64,000 nucleotides of DNA. It comes from Cryptococcus deneoformans JEC21. Taxonomy: Eukaryota > Basidiomycota > Tremellomycetes > Tremellales > Cryptococcaceae. Positions within the stretch are counted from its first letter, which is position 1. Each line of letters opens with the position of its first letter. The translations under genes and the position numbers were made by a program. The notes under the pieces were generated by a model. It had not been told where the DNA came from, searched no databases, and saw only the letters and a program-made list of their open reading frames with translations. Shown one piece after another: positions 31,902-44,413 of this stretch. Where the stretch lies: NCBI RefSeq assembly GCF_000091045.1, contig NC_006691.1, positions 288,621 to 352,620 on the forward strand, read 5' to 3'.

Positions 31902-33549
31902 ATGACATCCCTTACGCAGGCCCTCAAACGTGCCCAACAGACCTATGCCAACCGTAACCGCAAGTCTTATGAGGCACATCAGGCTGCCTCTCGGCATCTT
32001 CCAGGTGGAAGCACTCGTTCGTCAATTTTCATTCACCCCTTCCCTCTGTGCATTCAGAAGGGCCAAGGTGTGAAAATCACGGATCTGGACGGACACGAAT
32101 ATGTGGACTTGTGAGTAGTAATATCACGTGGTAAAATACAATCGTCTCACTGATTTTTTCCTGCAGTGTGTCTGATTTCACGAGCGGCATATATGGAAAG
32201 AGCCATCCTGTTCTTATAGATGCTATCAAAGAGGCTCTCGACAACGGACTTCAGGTCTGTATGCAATCAATCAATCATTATTGACATCACGTTAATGTGC
32301 TTGTAGCTCGGTGCTCACACCCTTGCAGAAACGACCCTCGCATCTCATTTCACATCCCGATTTCCCTCCATTGAACTCGTCCGATTTGCCAACTCTGGTA
32401 CAGAGGCTAATATTTTGGCGATATCTACTGCTATCAAACACACTGGTAGAAAGAAGGTGCTGGTTTTTGAAGGGGGGTATCATGGGAGCGTCATGTCGCA
32501 TTTTCATATGAAGGGAGGAGATGGGGACGATTTGAAGGTGCCCTTCGTAAGTTTTGAAGCCTGCGGGGGCGAGGAACTTTTGTCTCACTTATGCATAGGA
32601 TTTTGTGGTATGCTCGTATAATGATCGCAAGGCAACCGACGCTCTCATATCTCAGCACCCATCTGAAATAGGAGCTATCCTTGTTGAACCCATGCTTGGC
32701 GCTGGTGGATGTGTGAGCACATTCTGCCTCTATCCCCATCTTGCTGAGATTTTTAGCCAAAAGCATTGATTAACTTAACTTACAGATCCCCGGTGATCCT
32801 GCATTCCTTCAATTCCTCCGGGAGAAAGCTTCTTCGATCGGCGCCGTGCTCATTTTCGATGAAGTTCAAACTGCTAGACTTTCGACTGGAGGGCGCCAAA
32901 AGATTCTGGGCATCACACCCGACTTGACTACCGTTGGCAAGTTCTTTGGTGGGGGTTTCGCCTTTGGAGCCTTTGGGGGGAAGAAGGAAATTATGGAGAA
33001 GTATGTGCCTCTTTCTCAAAGTTATCGCAGGATAGGTCGACGAGTATGTCACAATGCTGATCAGCATATGGCAATAGATTTGACGCGAGGAAGGGAGGTG
33101 CAATATCACATGGAGGGACCTTCAACAACTCCCCGCTGACAATGGTTGCCGGTGCCACAGCGATGGAGAAGATCTTGACTGAGGATGCGCTGAAGAACTT
33201 GAATAAGTTGGGTGATTGGATGAGAGAAGAGATCAACAGGATGTTCACAAGCGATGGATCGCCTTTCCTGGTAAGTCGAGTGTCCTTCAGAAATATTGTT
33301 TCCTCTCGGCTCATGGGTTTCGTTTGTCAGATGACTGGGCTAGGTTCCATCAATCAATTCCATTGCACTCTCTCATCAAACCAAAATCAGGTTCTGGATC
33401 TTCTTTTTTTCTACCTTCTTGAGAGGGGATTCTGGATAGCTCAGCGAGGACTCGTCAGTCTGAGTTTTGCCATGACCAAGGAAGACGTGCAAAGGTTTAT
33501 CGAGGCGGCAATAGAAGCTACACAAAAGGTGAAAGCAACGCTGAAGTAG
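31902..33549 (+). CDS. class III aminotransferase, glutamate-1-semialdehyde aminomutase-like
   Basis: Start ATG at 31902 (MTSLTQALKRAQQTYANR). Exons joined by frame give the fold-type I PLP enzyme pattern: LPGGSTRSSIFIHPFP, GHEYVDLVSDFTSGIYGKSH, IELVRFANSGTEANILAIST, GRKKVLVFEGGYHGS, IGAILVEPMLGAGGCIPGDP, VLIFDEVQTARLSTGG, TTVGKFFGGGFAFGAFGGKK and GGTFNNSPLTMVAGATA. The Asp of FDEVQ should contact the PLP ring nitrogen and the Lys of TVGKFFGGG should form the Schiff base. The closest family is glutamate-1-semialdehyde 2,1-aminomutase. Fungi make 5-aminolevulinate by the glycine route, so the true substrate is probably another amino compound. Cytosolic by default, as no targeting peptide is seen. 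Confidence 0.88.
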
Positions 33550-33716
33550 AAAGTGCCGACGCGCAGTTCCATATTTCTACATATCATACATGACCAATGG
33601 TCTAATGATGTGTCTATTGGTACAAAAACAACTGAGAGAAATGATGTTTCCTCTAAGCCCTAAAACTCTGAACCCATTTGTTCACTTTTATCTGTATACA
33701 ATCAAGAAACCCTGTT

Positions 33717-35439
33717 CTAGGCGTATTCTTTAAGCTCTTGAGCGGTTTTCTCTTTGCTGCTGACAGAAGCTGTCTCCACGTTCTCAACTGAAGCTTCGGC
33801 TTGCGCTTGCAGTATCGCTTCGACATTGGGGGCAGTCTATCGCAAGCCATCAGCAACCATCTGTATTAGGAAAGAAGCAACCGTTTGACACTCACTTTAT
33901 TGCCCCAAATGGTCAGCTTACCGCCATACTTCCTGCTGTTGATGATCCACATGACGAAGCCATAGACCATCAGAGGAACAAAGCCAGTAAGAGGGATGAA
34001 GAACGATCGCCATGTGTTAACATGGTCTGAAACGGCACCTTGGATAGAGGGGTAGGCGGCACCACCAGAGACACCCAAGGCAACGACACCGGAACCGATC
34101 TTGGCGTAGGAGCCGAGGTCGGCAGTGGCGACACTGAAGATGACGGGATAGCAGATACTAACATACGAACGCGTTAGTGGATCAACTGAGGCATGTGGCC
34201 TTATAATGCTCACGACTCGAAGAAGAAGATCATGAACAAGCATGCAATACCGCCGTGGCCAGGAATAGTAGCTGTCAAAATACTGAACAAGCAAAGGCCA
34301 ATCCCGTTTATAAACAAGGCGAATGAGGGATCAATCCATCGCAAGTATACAACACCGAGGAATCGACCAAAAGTGAAGAGGGCTTGACATCCCGAGAAAA
34401 GGTTCGAAGCGGTTGCGGAAGAGTAGGCAGGGGAGATTCCGGGCTGCTCGGTGATGTAGAATATGGTGAAGGAGGCCACAGCGACTTGGGCACCGGTGTA
34501 GAAAAACTGAGAAACTATTCTGGGGTAAGCTAAATCATTTTTGAGAACTCCAGAAAGCCAAACTCACGAGCTCCAAAGAGAGTATGGTATTGCTTCCAAA
34601 AGCTCTGACCAGCGATCTTGTCTTGCTGTTCCGTGGTGACTGTCTGCTTAACTTCAGGGAGTGTTGTAAAGCCCACCAAGATGTTGAGCAAAAATGCAAA
34701 ACAAGCCAGAGCGAGGTACACGTATTGCACAGTGTCCAAACTATATTGGTTGGCTCCGTTGAAGAAGGTATGGGAGGCAATAATGGGACCGACTACAGTG
34801 GCGATACCATTGAATCCTTGAGCAAAGGTCAGCCTCATGGCAGATTGAGCAGGAGGGCCGAGGACGGTAATGTAAGAGTTGGCGGCCGTTTCGAGCGTTG
34901 CAAGGCCGCTAGCAGCAACAAAAGTAAAGGCAATGAACATGCCGTACTTTTCATACTTTGCCGAGGGCCAAAAGAGGACCGCTCCAATGGAAAAGAGGCC
35001 GAGACCAATGTGGATACCCTAGTCACCTGTGAGTGGAAGCTGAAAAAACGCTAGGTAGCACGAACCTTCTTGTAACCGTATTTGCGCATGAAGATACCCA
35101 TAGGAGGAGCTACAAGTAGATATGAAATGAAGTAGGCAAACTGCAATAAGGTTGATTGGGTCTTGGTAAGGCCAACTAACCAAATGGATTAGCTTAATGA
35201 TGGAACGGGTCGATAACCAACTTACAGATTGTGAGGAAGTGCTTATTGAGGACATCTAGCAGACCGTAAGAAAGACCCCAAAGGAAGAACTGTGCTCAGG
35301 ATAAGTTTCGTTGTGCAGTCTTTGAGTCAGGACGACCTACCAAGGAGGAGACCAGGGAAAAGGCAAAGTACAACTCTGACTTTGACAGGTCAGTATAGTC
35401 GACAGCGGTAAGGTTGGCTGCTTTCTTCTTGAAGAACAT
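33717..35439 (-). CDS. FucP-type sugar:proton symporter (MFS, FHS family)
   Basis: Start ATG at 35439 (MFFKKKAANLTAVDYTDL). Exons give the FHS pattern FFLWGLSYGLLDVLNKHFLT, then TLLQFAYFISYLLVAPPMGI, MRKYGYKKGIHIGLGLFSIG, SGLATLETAANSYITVLGPP and MRLTFAQGFNGIATVVGPII. The second half includes FTIFYITEQPGI, GVVALGVSGGAAYPSIQGAV and NTWRSFFIPLTGFVPLMVYG. These are the twelve-helix motifs of L-fucose permease and related glucose/galactose transporters, including the (F/L)WG and A-N-x-Y-x-x-x-L-G-P segments. The C-terminal tail is short and Glu/Lys-rich, ending QELKEYA. It is a plasma-membrane uptake carrier; the sugar specificity cannot be told. It converges with the aminotransferase gene (168-bp spacer). 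Confidence 0.88.
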
Positions 35440-36617
35440 CTTGATTGTGTTCCTCGACTCAGTTTAGTTGAAGCGAGGAGGGTGTACCGCGGGCTTCTAA
35501 CGTTGCTTATATACCACTCCCCCACATGTGTTGGGATCTTCCTGGTAAGCTTTGTGATTTCCCCCACTTACGGAAAGAGCAGTAGACAGGTGCCTTATGG
35601 CTCGGCATAATTCTATAGACCAGCAAGTATTGGCATCTAGGAACACGTGGCCACATTACTGATCTCCAATTTCCCCTCTTCCTCGCTTGGATGGTGGCCT
35701 AATAACGACCGGCCGTATGCCGTTGCCGCACGAAGGTTTACGAATCGATCTAATGGCTTAATTACGTTACTTCAGGGTCAGTGGTGGGCGGAAGGACATG
35801 TCAGGCACCACTTATACCTGGAACTGGAAATTGAGTGTCGCGCAGTGATAAGGAAGCGGTTTTGGGGCCGCTGTGGGGTATGTACGGGGCACTTGCGGGG
35901 CACGAGATGGCCATATGGGTCATATCCGGGGAAGAAGTCATACCGTCGGCATGAGCCTGGCAGGCACTGTGCACTTACCAGTAATCATATGAGCATTCAA
36001 AAAGAGGCCTCCTCTATTAGCAAGTGGATCACGTAGTTCAGTCGGCGGCTTCCCGCGCGGCAATGGGTCCGCTCGACAGCCTCAACAAGGTTCTGCTAGC
36101 GCGAATTCCAGTCACGTGAACGTAGCTTTCTCTTATAGTGGCTTATTATCACCCTCCGCTTGCTGCGATCATTTTGGACAGGGTGCAGAATGCAGGAGGA
36201 GATGGGGAAGAGAAACGAGAAGGGCAGGTCAGCAACACCTGCCTATCAAGTTCCCCCCTCGAAACCATTCGAGATGACGTCAGATAGTAACAGATGTTGT
36301 TTCGTCTTCCTGTTTGTATGAAGGGAACTTGTTAAACTGCAATATCGATCGGCAATGGTCGCCGGTGATGTTCTGATATCTGGAGCGTCCTGTCGGATAA
36401 TGCAGAACATATGGCTTATAGGTCTGGGTCTAAAGTCTTTCAGACATTGATGGGGATGTATAGTAGTAGAAGGAGTGTATTACTTGCAAGTTGCACTTGT
36501 GTAATCTTCTTTAATTCTACACCTTATTACATGTACAAATTTAAATTACCGGTACACTTCACCAAATGTAAAACAAGACAATTAATCGCCAAGTCATCGA
36601 TGCCCCATCTTCAACGC
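35440..36617. other. intergenic, no gene seen
   Basis: 1.18 kb containing the transporter promoter and the PRM1 3' flank. A tRNA A-box-like gtagttcagtcgg at 36032-36044 has no matching B box downstream. No supported gene. Confidence 0.4.
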
Positions 36618-39600
36618 TCACAGCCCTCGTTCATAATCATCCCCAAAGGGATCTTTTCTCTCCCTTTTCTCCTGTAATTCCTTCACAATTTCAGCCAACG
36701 CCCTTGTAGCCTGCCCCCCCTTTTGTGCTACTCCCACTTGTACCTTGGAGGCACTCACCAACTGTGGTTCAGCCGCAAAATACGATACGGAAGAAGAGGC
36801 AGGAGAGGTCACTCCGCCGTGCCTGCTATCCTCACGGGAAGAGCGGGAATGGGAGGACTCGTACTCTTCAACATAATCCATAGAAGCACGCTTATGTTTG
36901 GGGGGAAGCGGTGGCATGTCTTGGAAAGGGTCCGGGTGACTTGTGGTTGAAGGGATGACCATACCCTCTCCGAGAGTCGAAGCTCGAGACATTGGTCGTG
37001 GGTAGACAGGATGGGGATTATAATTGGCAGCTGCCATTTCGCTAGGTGGGAGGACTCTTGGGTATCTCCCTTTATCATCTTCTAAAGCGCGACCCAGCAT
37101 TCGTGGATCGACCATCGACCATTCTGGTTCAGCCTTTTTCTCGGGCAGACATTGATGTCCCCCAATCCAATCGTGCCCTGGCGTCCGGGCCGTCGGCACT
37201 TGGCTCGCACCGAAACTTCCTTCGGTTCTTTGACTAGCTTTCCTCGCCAACGCGGCTCCAAGCCGTTGACTTCTTGTAGGGAAGAAAGACTTTACACCCT
37301 CGAATGCACCGTAGAACTTGTCAACCCAAAACGGCTGAGCTGCGCTCGACTCGGATGACTCTGAGGAAGGTCGAGGGAATGGTGAATTGGCATGATCTCG
37401 GGAGTACTTCTCAGAAGTTTGAACTGGTGCAAGTGGTACCTTATCATCGTATGGTGTCGTGGTATCAGTTAGCTTGCGTCCTGACAGTTTGAGGAAGCTC
37501 TGCCCAGGCGCAGCTAATGAGGCAATAGTGGAACGAACAGCAGAGGTAGCGTGAGATCCAAATGGCCCTGCAGCATGTGAATCTCTCATTTTGAAGAAGC
37601 TCTTCTCATGGTCATCGTTTCCGTTGTTCACGTTGGGAACGTCAGCATGAGTGTAACTTTCTAAGCAGTTGGTTGGTGTTGTACCGCGGAACTGCTTCTC
37701 TGCGTAGGAATCGTATATGGGATGGTTGTTGGTTAACCATGCTTTCCATCTTGGGTGTTTGGACTCGGGAGGACCGTAACCAGGTGGACTTGAAGAGGAT
37801 GGTACGCCTCGCAAAGCCATAAATTTTTCTCGTCCACCACTGTTCCAAATCACCACAGCAAGGCCAATCAGGAACAGTGCCAGCCAGACGCCTAACATGA
37901 TACCGTAGAAAGTCCTTTCCACCTTGAGCGCACTCTCAAAATGAGAGATCAAAGTTCCAACTACACCATCATCATCATCCCCACCATCTCCAGACCCGAC
38001 GGCTGCTGCTGCGATAGGAGTTGCGATCTCATTCATTGAGTCATTGGAGAGAAGAAGGATATCGGACGGAAAGGTAGGAAGGTCGACAAAGGCGTGCTCG
38101 GATATCCAAGTGAGACCCTTTTCAAGATTGGTGATCTTGGAGCCGAGGATACAGTACATGAAGGTATTGATCGGGTTGTAGAGGATGGTGCCCCCGAATG
38201 AAGCATTGAGTGCTGATAATATGTTAGTATTATCTCCTCAAGAGAAAATGCAGAGATTTGCTTCACCCTTCTCAACTTCGTCATAAAACTCTACAAGTGT
38301 GGAATTGAGAGTAACTGCTGTAGTGTTCACCCAGCTTCCGAACAGCTCATTGTTGATTCTGTCTTGATATCCTGCAATAGCCTCGTTATACGAATCGGCA
38401 TATTCCTGGCTACTGTTCAAGGCCGCAGCGTTCAACTTGGTGACAAGTGAGTTGGTGGAAGCGGTGACAGTAGAATTGGCGCTAGACTGGGCATGTGCCT
38501 TGAGAGCATTGAGAGCGACGAGCTGGAACTGTATGGAGAGGAAACCAAACAGTGATATGAAGAGGAGCGCAAGACACGTCGGATGCGCAAGATAGGATAC
38601 TATGTACTGTCAATCAAAAGGTCGCCGGCAAAATTGCCACACTTACAAAACCATCGTAGATTTGTTCTCGTGCGCGGCATCTTCGCAATCTTCCCCAAGA
38701 AAGTCCCGGAATATCTTTCCAGCACTGGATGCTCAACGATCGCTACCATTCTCCATGCATCACTCTTTCCATCTCTATCCCACTCTTCATTAACGGCATC
38801 GACTGTATCCTTCATAAGCTTCCATTTACGCCATTCCCATACTGCCAAAGCAGCCCAAATAAGGAAAAGCAACAGGAACATCAAGCCGATCGCAATGCTG
38901 GAAAGCTTGTGTAACGCCTTGGCTGTATCGTCAATCAGAGAAGTATCAAGATCAGAGCAAAGATCGTTGGAAAGATCGTTGGCACTGTTGGCGGAAAGAG
39001 AAGACAGCGAAGGAACAGAAAGAATGGATGAGTTGAAACTAGCTGCCATCTCGAGACGAGTCGAATTAATCTCGCTGATGAGAGCCTCAAAAGGGGTATC
39101 AATAATTTCGTCCATTTTCTTCTTCAGATCGGTCAGCGTGGGAAGGGAAGAGTTGAGGGTGATAAGACCATCCTCAAATGTGGTAGGAATGGTGACATTC
39201 TGCAAGAATGATAGTGCGGGGATGGAGAACTCGGGTACAGAAATGTTTAAATTAACAAGTGTTGTAACTCTCTGCATATACGATGAGCTACATCTTCAGG
39301 TATGATGGGGACGAAACGTACATTGATCGCGCTTACAGCAGTCTGGATAATATCGTTGGCGTCACCGATATCATCTTGTATATTACTACGAACTGAATTC
39401 AAAGTGTCCGTGACCGCATCAGAAATCTAAGAACGCGTTAGCTAAATTTACACCCGGTAGCTTTTTACTCACAGTTTGCACAGCAGATATCAGAATTTCC
39501 AAAGTTCCTCTTACAGCCAGCTCAATAGTGCACAGCAACAGGCTCCTATATGTATCTACTATAAAGTTGACAACAGCTTCAATTATGGTGATTGCATCCA

Positions 39601-40045
39601 TCAACATGGTCCCAATGGCTAAAATACTCGCTTGTGTCGCCCTTATGGCCTCTTGGTTTGTCTGCATGGCCAAATACCTCGGCAGGGTTTTGATAGATGC
39701 TGCTGCCTTGGCAAGACCTGAGCATGCAGAGAGAACCGAAGACTTGAGAGAAGTGGCCAGGGAAGCTGTTGAAGAACGGTTTTGTATGAGATGAGCTATG
39801 GTGAGAATCATAGGTAGAAGACATGGCGAGAAGAAGGTAAGCAGAATTCGTGGTAATAATGAGAGATATGGTCGCAGAGGGATGGTCTCTGACAGTCGAG
39901 AGGGTGATGGTGGAGAGTAGGGGGTATGAGGCGTCGCTGGAAGAGGAGACGCAGCATATTGTGCGAAGGGGGGTTTGGTGGGTGGAGACAAAGGAATAAT
40001 CTCGTCAGGATTGACAAATTTGGAAGGAGCTTGTGGGTAAGACAT
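36618..40045 (-). CDS. PRM1: Prm1 plasma-membrane fusion protein
   Basis: Start ATG at 40045 (MSYPQAPSKFVNPDEIIP). After a Pro-rich cytosolic leader (SPPTKPPFAQY..) come membrane segments and extracellular loops in the Prm1 order: LRPYLSLLPRILLTFFSPCL, NQEAIRATQASILAIGTMLM, LLLCTIELAVRGTLEILISA, then NVTIPTTFEDGLITLNSSLP. A further membrane helix is LSSIAIGLMFLLLFLIWAAL, with YLAHPTCLALLFISLFGFLS next. The final helix is GIMLGVWLALFLIGLAVVIW before a long cytosolic tail ending FGDDYERGL. N-glycosylation sites are frequent in the loops. Prm1 acts at the contact zone of mating cells to stabilise membrane fusion. The large cytosolic Ser/Pro-rich tail (about 380 residues) is typical of basidiomycete versions and longer than in yeast. 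Confidence 0.92.
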
Positions 40046-40648
40046 GAATGAGATGACGGCTTGTAAGCGTCGAGAGTTGGTGGAAAGGTTCAGGCTATAT
40101 GACTAGTGAGGAAAAGAGTAAACGAAGTAAGCTGGTATCGTAAAGTCAGGATGTTAGTGGCAAACATGATTCATGGATCCAAAGAATACCATATACGTGG
40201 TTGCGAGGTGTCCCGTGAATGAGCCCATCGTCCATCAGCAATAAGTGGTGGTTGATCGACATGACTATTTTCCCTTGCGCATGTTTCAGCACCTTCTTAA
40301 CCGTTTGTTCTTGTCATCTGTCGGCGTCTAAAAGGGCGATAGCTGTGCATGGGCTGGCGGTGCGGATTGACAGCTTGAAGAGAAGACAAAAAGACAAAAA
40401 AGAAACAATTGTTACAAAAACAAAAAGAAAATGGACCAGCAACTTCAAACCAAAGGAGAAGGAACGGGGCAGCGTGCCTGGAGGTTTCATTGTCGATTAC
40501 ATAACACAGAATAAATGCCACATTGGACCAATTGCCGAATTTGGTTCCGTTCCACGGTGACGCGTTGGTGGATGCTTGCTCGTCGCTCGAAGATGGTTCA
40601 AGAGGTGTGAATAGTGCATGTCTCTATATGATACAGAATTATCCAACG
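40046..40648. promoter_or_regulatory. divergent promoter PRM1/PRE7
   Basis: 603 bp between divergent starts. It contains an A-rich stretch (40386-40432, aagacaaaaaagaaacaatt and similar). No gene is supported. Confidence 0.4.
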
Positions 40649-41692
40649 ATGGCCCTCTACGCTCCTCCGCCACCATCTTACCAAGATCATGCAGCTGGAC
40701 CCGTCCAACAGTGAGGTCTTCTGTGAAAATGGAGCGATTTGCAAACTAATGTAACATTCGTAGCCATGGATTCAACCCTTACAGTGACAACGGTGGCTCC
40801 ATCCTTGCTATTGCCGGCAAGGACTTTAGCATCATAGCAGGAGACACCAGACAGTCAGAAGGATACAGCATTCAAACCCGATATGCTCGAAAAGTTTGGC
40901 AATTGTGAGTTGCTGCCTTTGGTAACGTCAGTAGATGTCCGAACTGACTTTACCAATCTCAACAGAACCGATAAAGTGGTCTTGGCTACCAACGGTTTCG
41001 CGGCGGACGGAAACAATTTCGTTAAGAGGGTAAAGCAAAGATTAGAAGTGGGTCCATGAGATGTGGCTTGTGAAGCGGATAGCGGATGTTTATTGATGTG
41101 TATTGCAGTGGTATGAGCACGCCCATAACAAAGCTATGGGCCTCAAATCTATCGCTAGGATGATCCAAACCATGCTTTACGGAAAACGATTCTTCCCTTA
41201 CTATGTATACAACATTTTGGGTGGTATCGAAGAAGACGGTAAGTGATTGCCGAGCATTGTAGCGAAGGCGCATCTGACCTTTTGCAAGGATCCGGAGCTG
41301 TCTACTCATTTGACCCTGTTGGCTCTTACGAGCGAGAAGCTTGTCGTGCTGCGGGTGCCGCTCAATCACTCATCCAACCCTTCCTTGACAACCAAGTTTA
41401 TTTCAAGAACCAACAACCCGAACCTGGAGCTGCTCCCTTCGTCCCCGGTAATCTTCCCCTCTCCACCGTTCTTTCTCTTGTCGTCGACTCCTTCACTTCC
41501 GCGACTGAAAGACATATTGAAGTCGGTGATGGCATGGAGATCTATGTTGTTATGGCCAAGGGAAGGTCAACAGACGATTTGCTTGGGGAAGGTAACTTGG
41601 TGCCCGGCATGGAGGTTGAGGAGTTGCCTTCTCTTGGAGAAAGTGGTAGTGAGAGAGCGTTTTTGGTGAGGATGCCCTTGAAGAGGGATTAG
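40649..41692 (+). CDS. PRE7: proteasome 20S subunit beta-6 (Pre7/PSMB1)
   Basis: Start ATG at 40649 ([18 protein letters not shown]). Spliced exons give [114 protein letters not shown] and [20 protein letters not shown]. This matches beta-6, including YGKRFFPYY and the lack of a catalytic N-terminal threonine (G-G-S in place of G-T). It is a structural beta-ring subunit of the 20S core. The C-terminus extends with [20 protein letters not shown] then [10 protein letters not shown], somewhat longer than in yeast. Confidence 0.95.
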
Positions 41693-44413
41693 ATGTTGTA
41701 CATTACAGACAATTCGGATGAACGATATCGTGAGAATACCGAAAGGTCGATGATAGCGGTTAAGGCAAGTGTATCGCCCTTAAAATACTCACGATATCAC
41801 CCATAGGTAGAACCGATGGCAGTTATACGTTCTACTCTTGAAGCAATGGGGATGGTGAGTGAGAAGATGAGCACTGGTTAAATATCAGTGTTTCGGCCTT
41901 CGACCCACGTCCGTTAGCAACAGAGTATCATTAGGCGCACCTATACCGCCGCATCTATACCGCCGCAGCACAATATACTGAATCGTAGCCTGGAGTTCAG
42001 AAAGGAACTCGTGTCTGCCCATGGATTGGTCGTAAATTTCTACTGACAGGACGTATGTAGGCCATCGGAGATGGTCATTGCAGATTTGTAATGGGGATGA
42101 AAAGAAGTATGCCATTCAGGGTGATCATATGAGTCAAGGATTCTTTATCGATAAGTAGGAAGACGGAAGATGATTAACAACAAACCTCTCGCTGTTTCTT
42201 CCGACTGCCCGAAGAAGGCAAGACAAGCAACATATTTTCTATCTTGCACACGGAAATTATGAAGGAAGGAAGGAAGTTTTGGTACTAACGGTCTGAATGA
42301 TGCACGTTATCGTGCGTGAGGAGAAAGAACTTTGTTGAATGTCCATGACGAGGTTGTAAAGGAAAGAAAACACACATGGTATTATCATCTGTCTGGCTTT
42401 ACTTTGACACCACGTGCATGTCATGCATTTGCACAGTGACGAATTTCAAAAAGATACCAAGCTCATCCATGCGCACTGCTGAGCTGTAATAGATTGCTTC
42501 CGTCTTCCACACCTCCTCTGCTCGAGCTCTATCCCCATTCTCATTTTTCGCTCTAAATTAGAGTGAAGCAGCGACGATGTCTCGATTCTTTATCTTGATA
42601 TCGGCAATCAGCAATCAGCAGCAGCTTATCACTGGTCACGGCGCACATGCGCAAAGGCCGAACTTCAAAAGATCCCGTATCACCGCTCAATGTTCAATTA
42701 ACGAACATTTCAGAGTTTTAGACAGGTAATTTAGTGCAGGGAAGAAAGTAGGTCAAATAACCATTCACAAAAGGGCACCACAAGATGCAGGATGGTTACA
42801 GTCTAGTAGCGGTGCATTGGAAACTTAGAATTCAAAACGCTTGGTTAATAAGTGTTGACTAGACGACTTATGGTGGGATGCTAATATAATGCTAGAAAAG
42901 AAGGCATGCATGCTGCCTGTGGCCGCCCATTTATTATATAACTACACCTGGAAGGGACTACACTATCTTTACACTATCTTTACACTATCTTTATATTTAT
43001 GAAAGGGCAATAGGGCAATAAAGCATTTTAAGCGTGCGCTACGGCTCAGGGAATAGATAGGCTCGACACAAGACCCGACGGACATTGACCGGCCGTCTCA
43101 CAAGGCCCGAAGATCTGAGAAGAGGATCGTCGCAGATTGAAACGTTTGGCTGGACTTGGTCGGGAGGTCTTGGCCTTTCATACGGCCATTCTCCATGCAT
43201 ATGGAGGCGTTAAGACGTAACGTTGCATTGGATGGCACTTCAGAATCAAGCCTTTCTTATACAGGATGAAGCATACATTTTTCAATAGCCCAGTTCCATG
43301 CATAGATACTGGTCATGAATCCTGGTCGGAGACTGGTCAATGTCCGTCGAAGCTTTTGTGGAGCCTATTCAAGTGGGAGAATCTGAATCAAATGAAGGTT
43401 TGAGACCAGAGCGCTGCGTACCGAATGCGGGAACGGGCGCCCCCCACGTCATTTCGTCGGCTGCGAGGTCCTCATAATAGGTCTCGGGCGTTTTCATTTT
43501 TCTTGGTACCAGAAATTTTCAGGTTTCGTCAGGATACGTCTCTCCACTCAAAACGTCGATTATTCGGTTGTTTCTGACTCCGGACAGCTCTGATGTCCTG
43601 GAGGAGGGGAAAGAAAGCACTAGGGAACAGTTCACTGCTATGGAAGTATAAAATTCTGGTGCAAGGCGGCCGAAAGAAGCACTGACCAGGCGTTTCTCAG
43701 AAAAGTGTCAAATATTATCCATAATTGATCACTATCATGTATGGCAGTCTAGGCCCCACATTTCCGTGCCGTTGAGATAATTCTCAAGCCGTTTCCCAAA
43801 GTGCCCTTCCGTTCACATCTCCTGTTGTTGTTGTTGCTCTTTCTTGCTTGGTAGTATAAGATCTGCCATTCTCCACGAAGGCGGAAGGCGTTCAATTGAG
43901 TAAATCGTCGTCGTTCGCTGTCGTCATTGTCAGTCAAAAAGTATCACCGCATCTCTCAAAAGCGGGCGCCTGGAGGAACATTGTTTTTCTAAGCAGAGTG
44001 CATCGCTGGTGAGTCCTTTTTGCGCATCATGCATGCTGTGCGATACCGCAGTGTGGGAAGCGGTGATTGTTACGACGACCTTGATGTGTACTTCTGCGGC
44101 GACTGTCTGTCACTGCGGGGAGAGAATTGCGTCACTTTTTGTGATCTGAGATTCCCACCCATCTCTACCAGCATCCCTTCTCATGTCTTTTTGATTCCTG
44201 TCCACTCTTCCGTGCAGCTCTCCTCCATTCCATCCTCTGTTCGTTCGTCTCGAGACTTCAGCTCATGCTGTCTGCCCATCTGCCCGCGCTTCCACTTCCA
44301 AAAGCGCAGTCCTGATCCCCTGCATCGCCTCAGCAGCCTTCCCTCACCCAAGTTTCTCGGCCTTGTCCAAGCTAGCATCTCATTCACCACGTTCTTCAAC
44401 CTCTTCAGTTCAA
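41693..44413. other. 2.7-kb gene-poor gap
   Basis: No coding sequence with splice logic or a recognisable motif was found on either strand. It contains a 3 x 11-bp perfect tandem repeat (42959-42991). The last 250 bp are pyrimidine-rich and look like the 5' UTR/promoter of the next gene. A non-coding RNA or an unrecognised gene cannot be excluded. Confidence 0.45.
42959..42991. repeat. 3 x 11-bp perfect tandem repeat
   Basis: tacactatctt repeated three times without change in the gene-poor gap. Short microsatellite-like array of unknown relevance. Confidence 0.95.

Noticed and set aside
36030..36110. Possible tRNA (A-box-like gtagttcagtcgg)
   Set aside because: No GGTTCRANYCC B box or cloverleaf pairing follows; the nearest ggttctgct does not fit.
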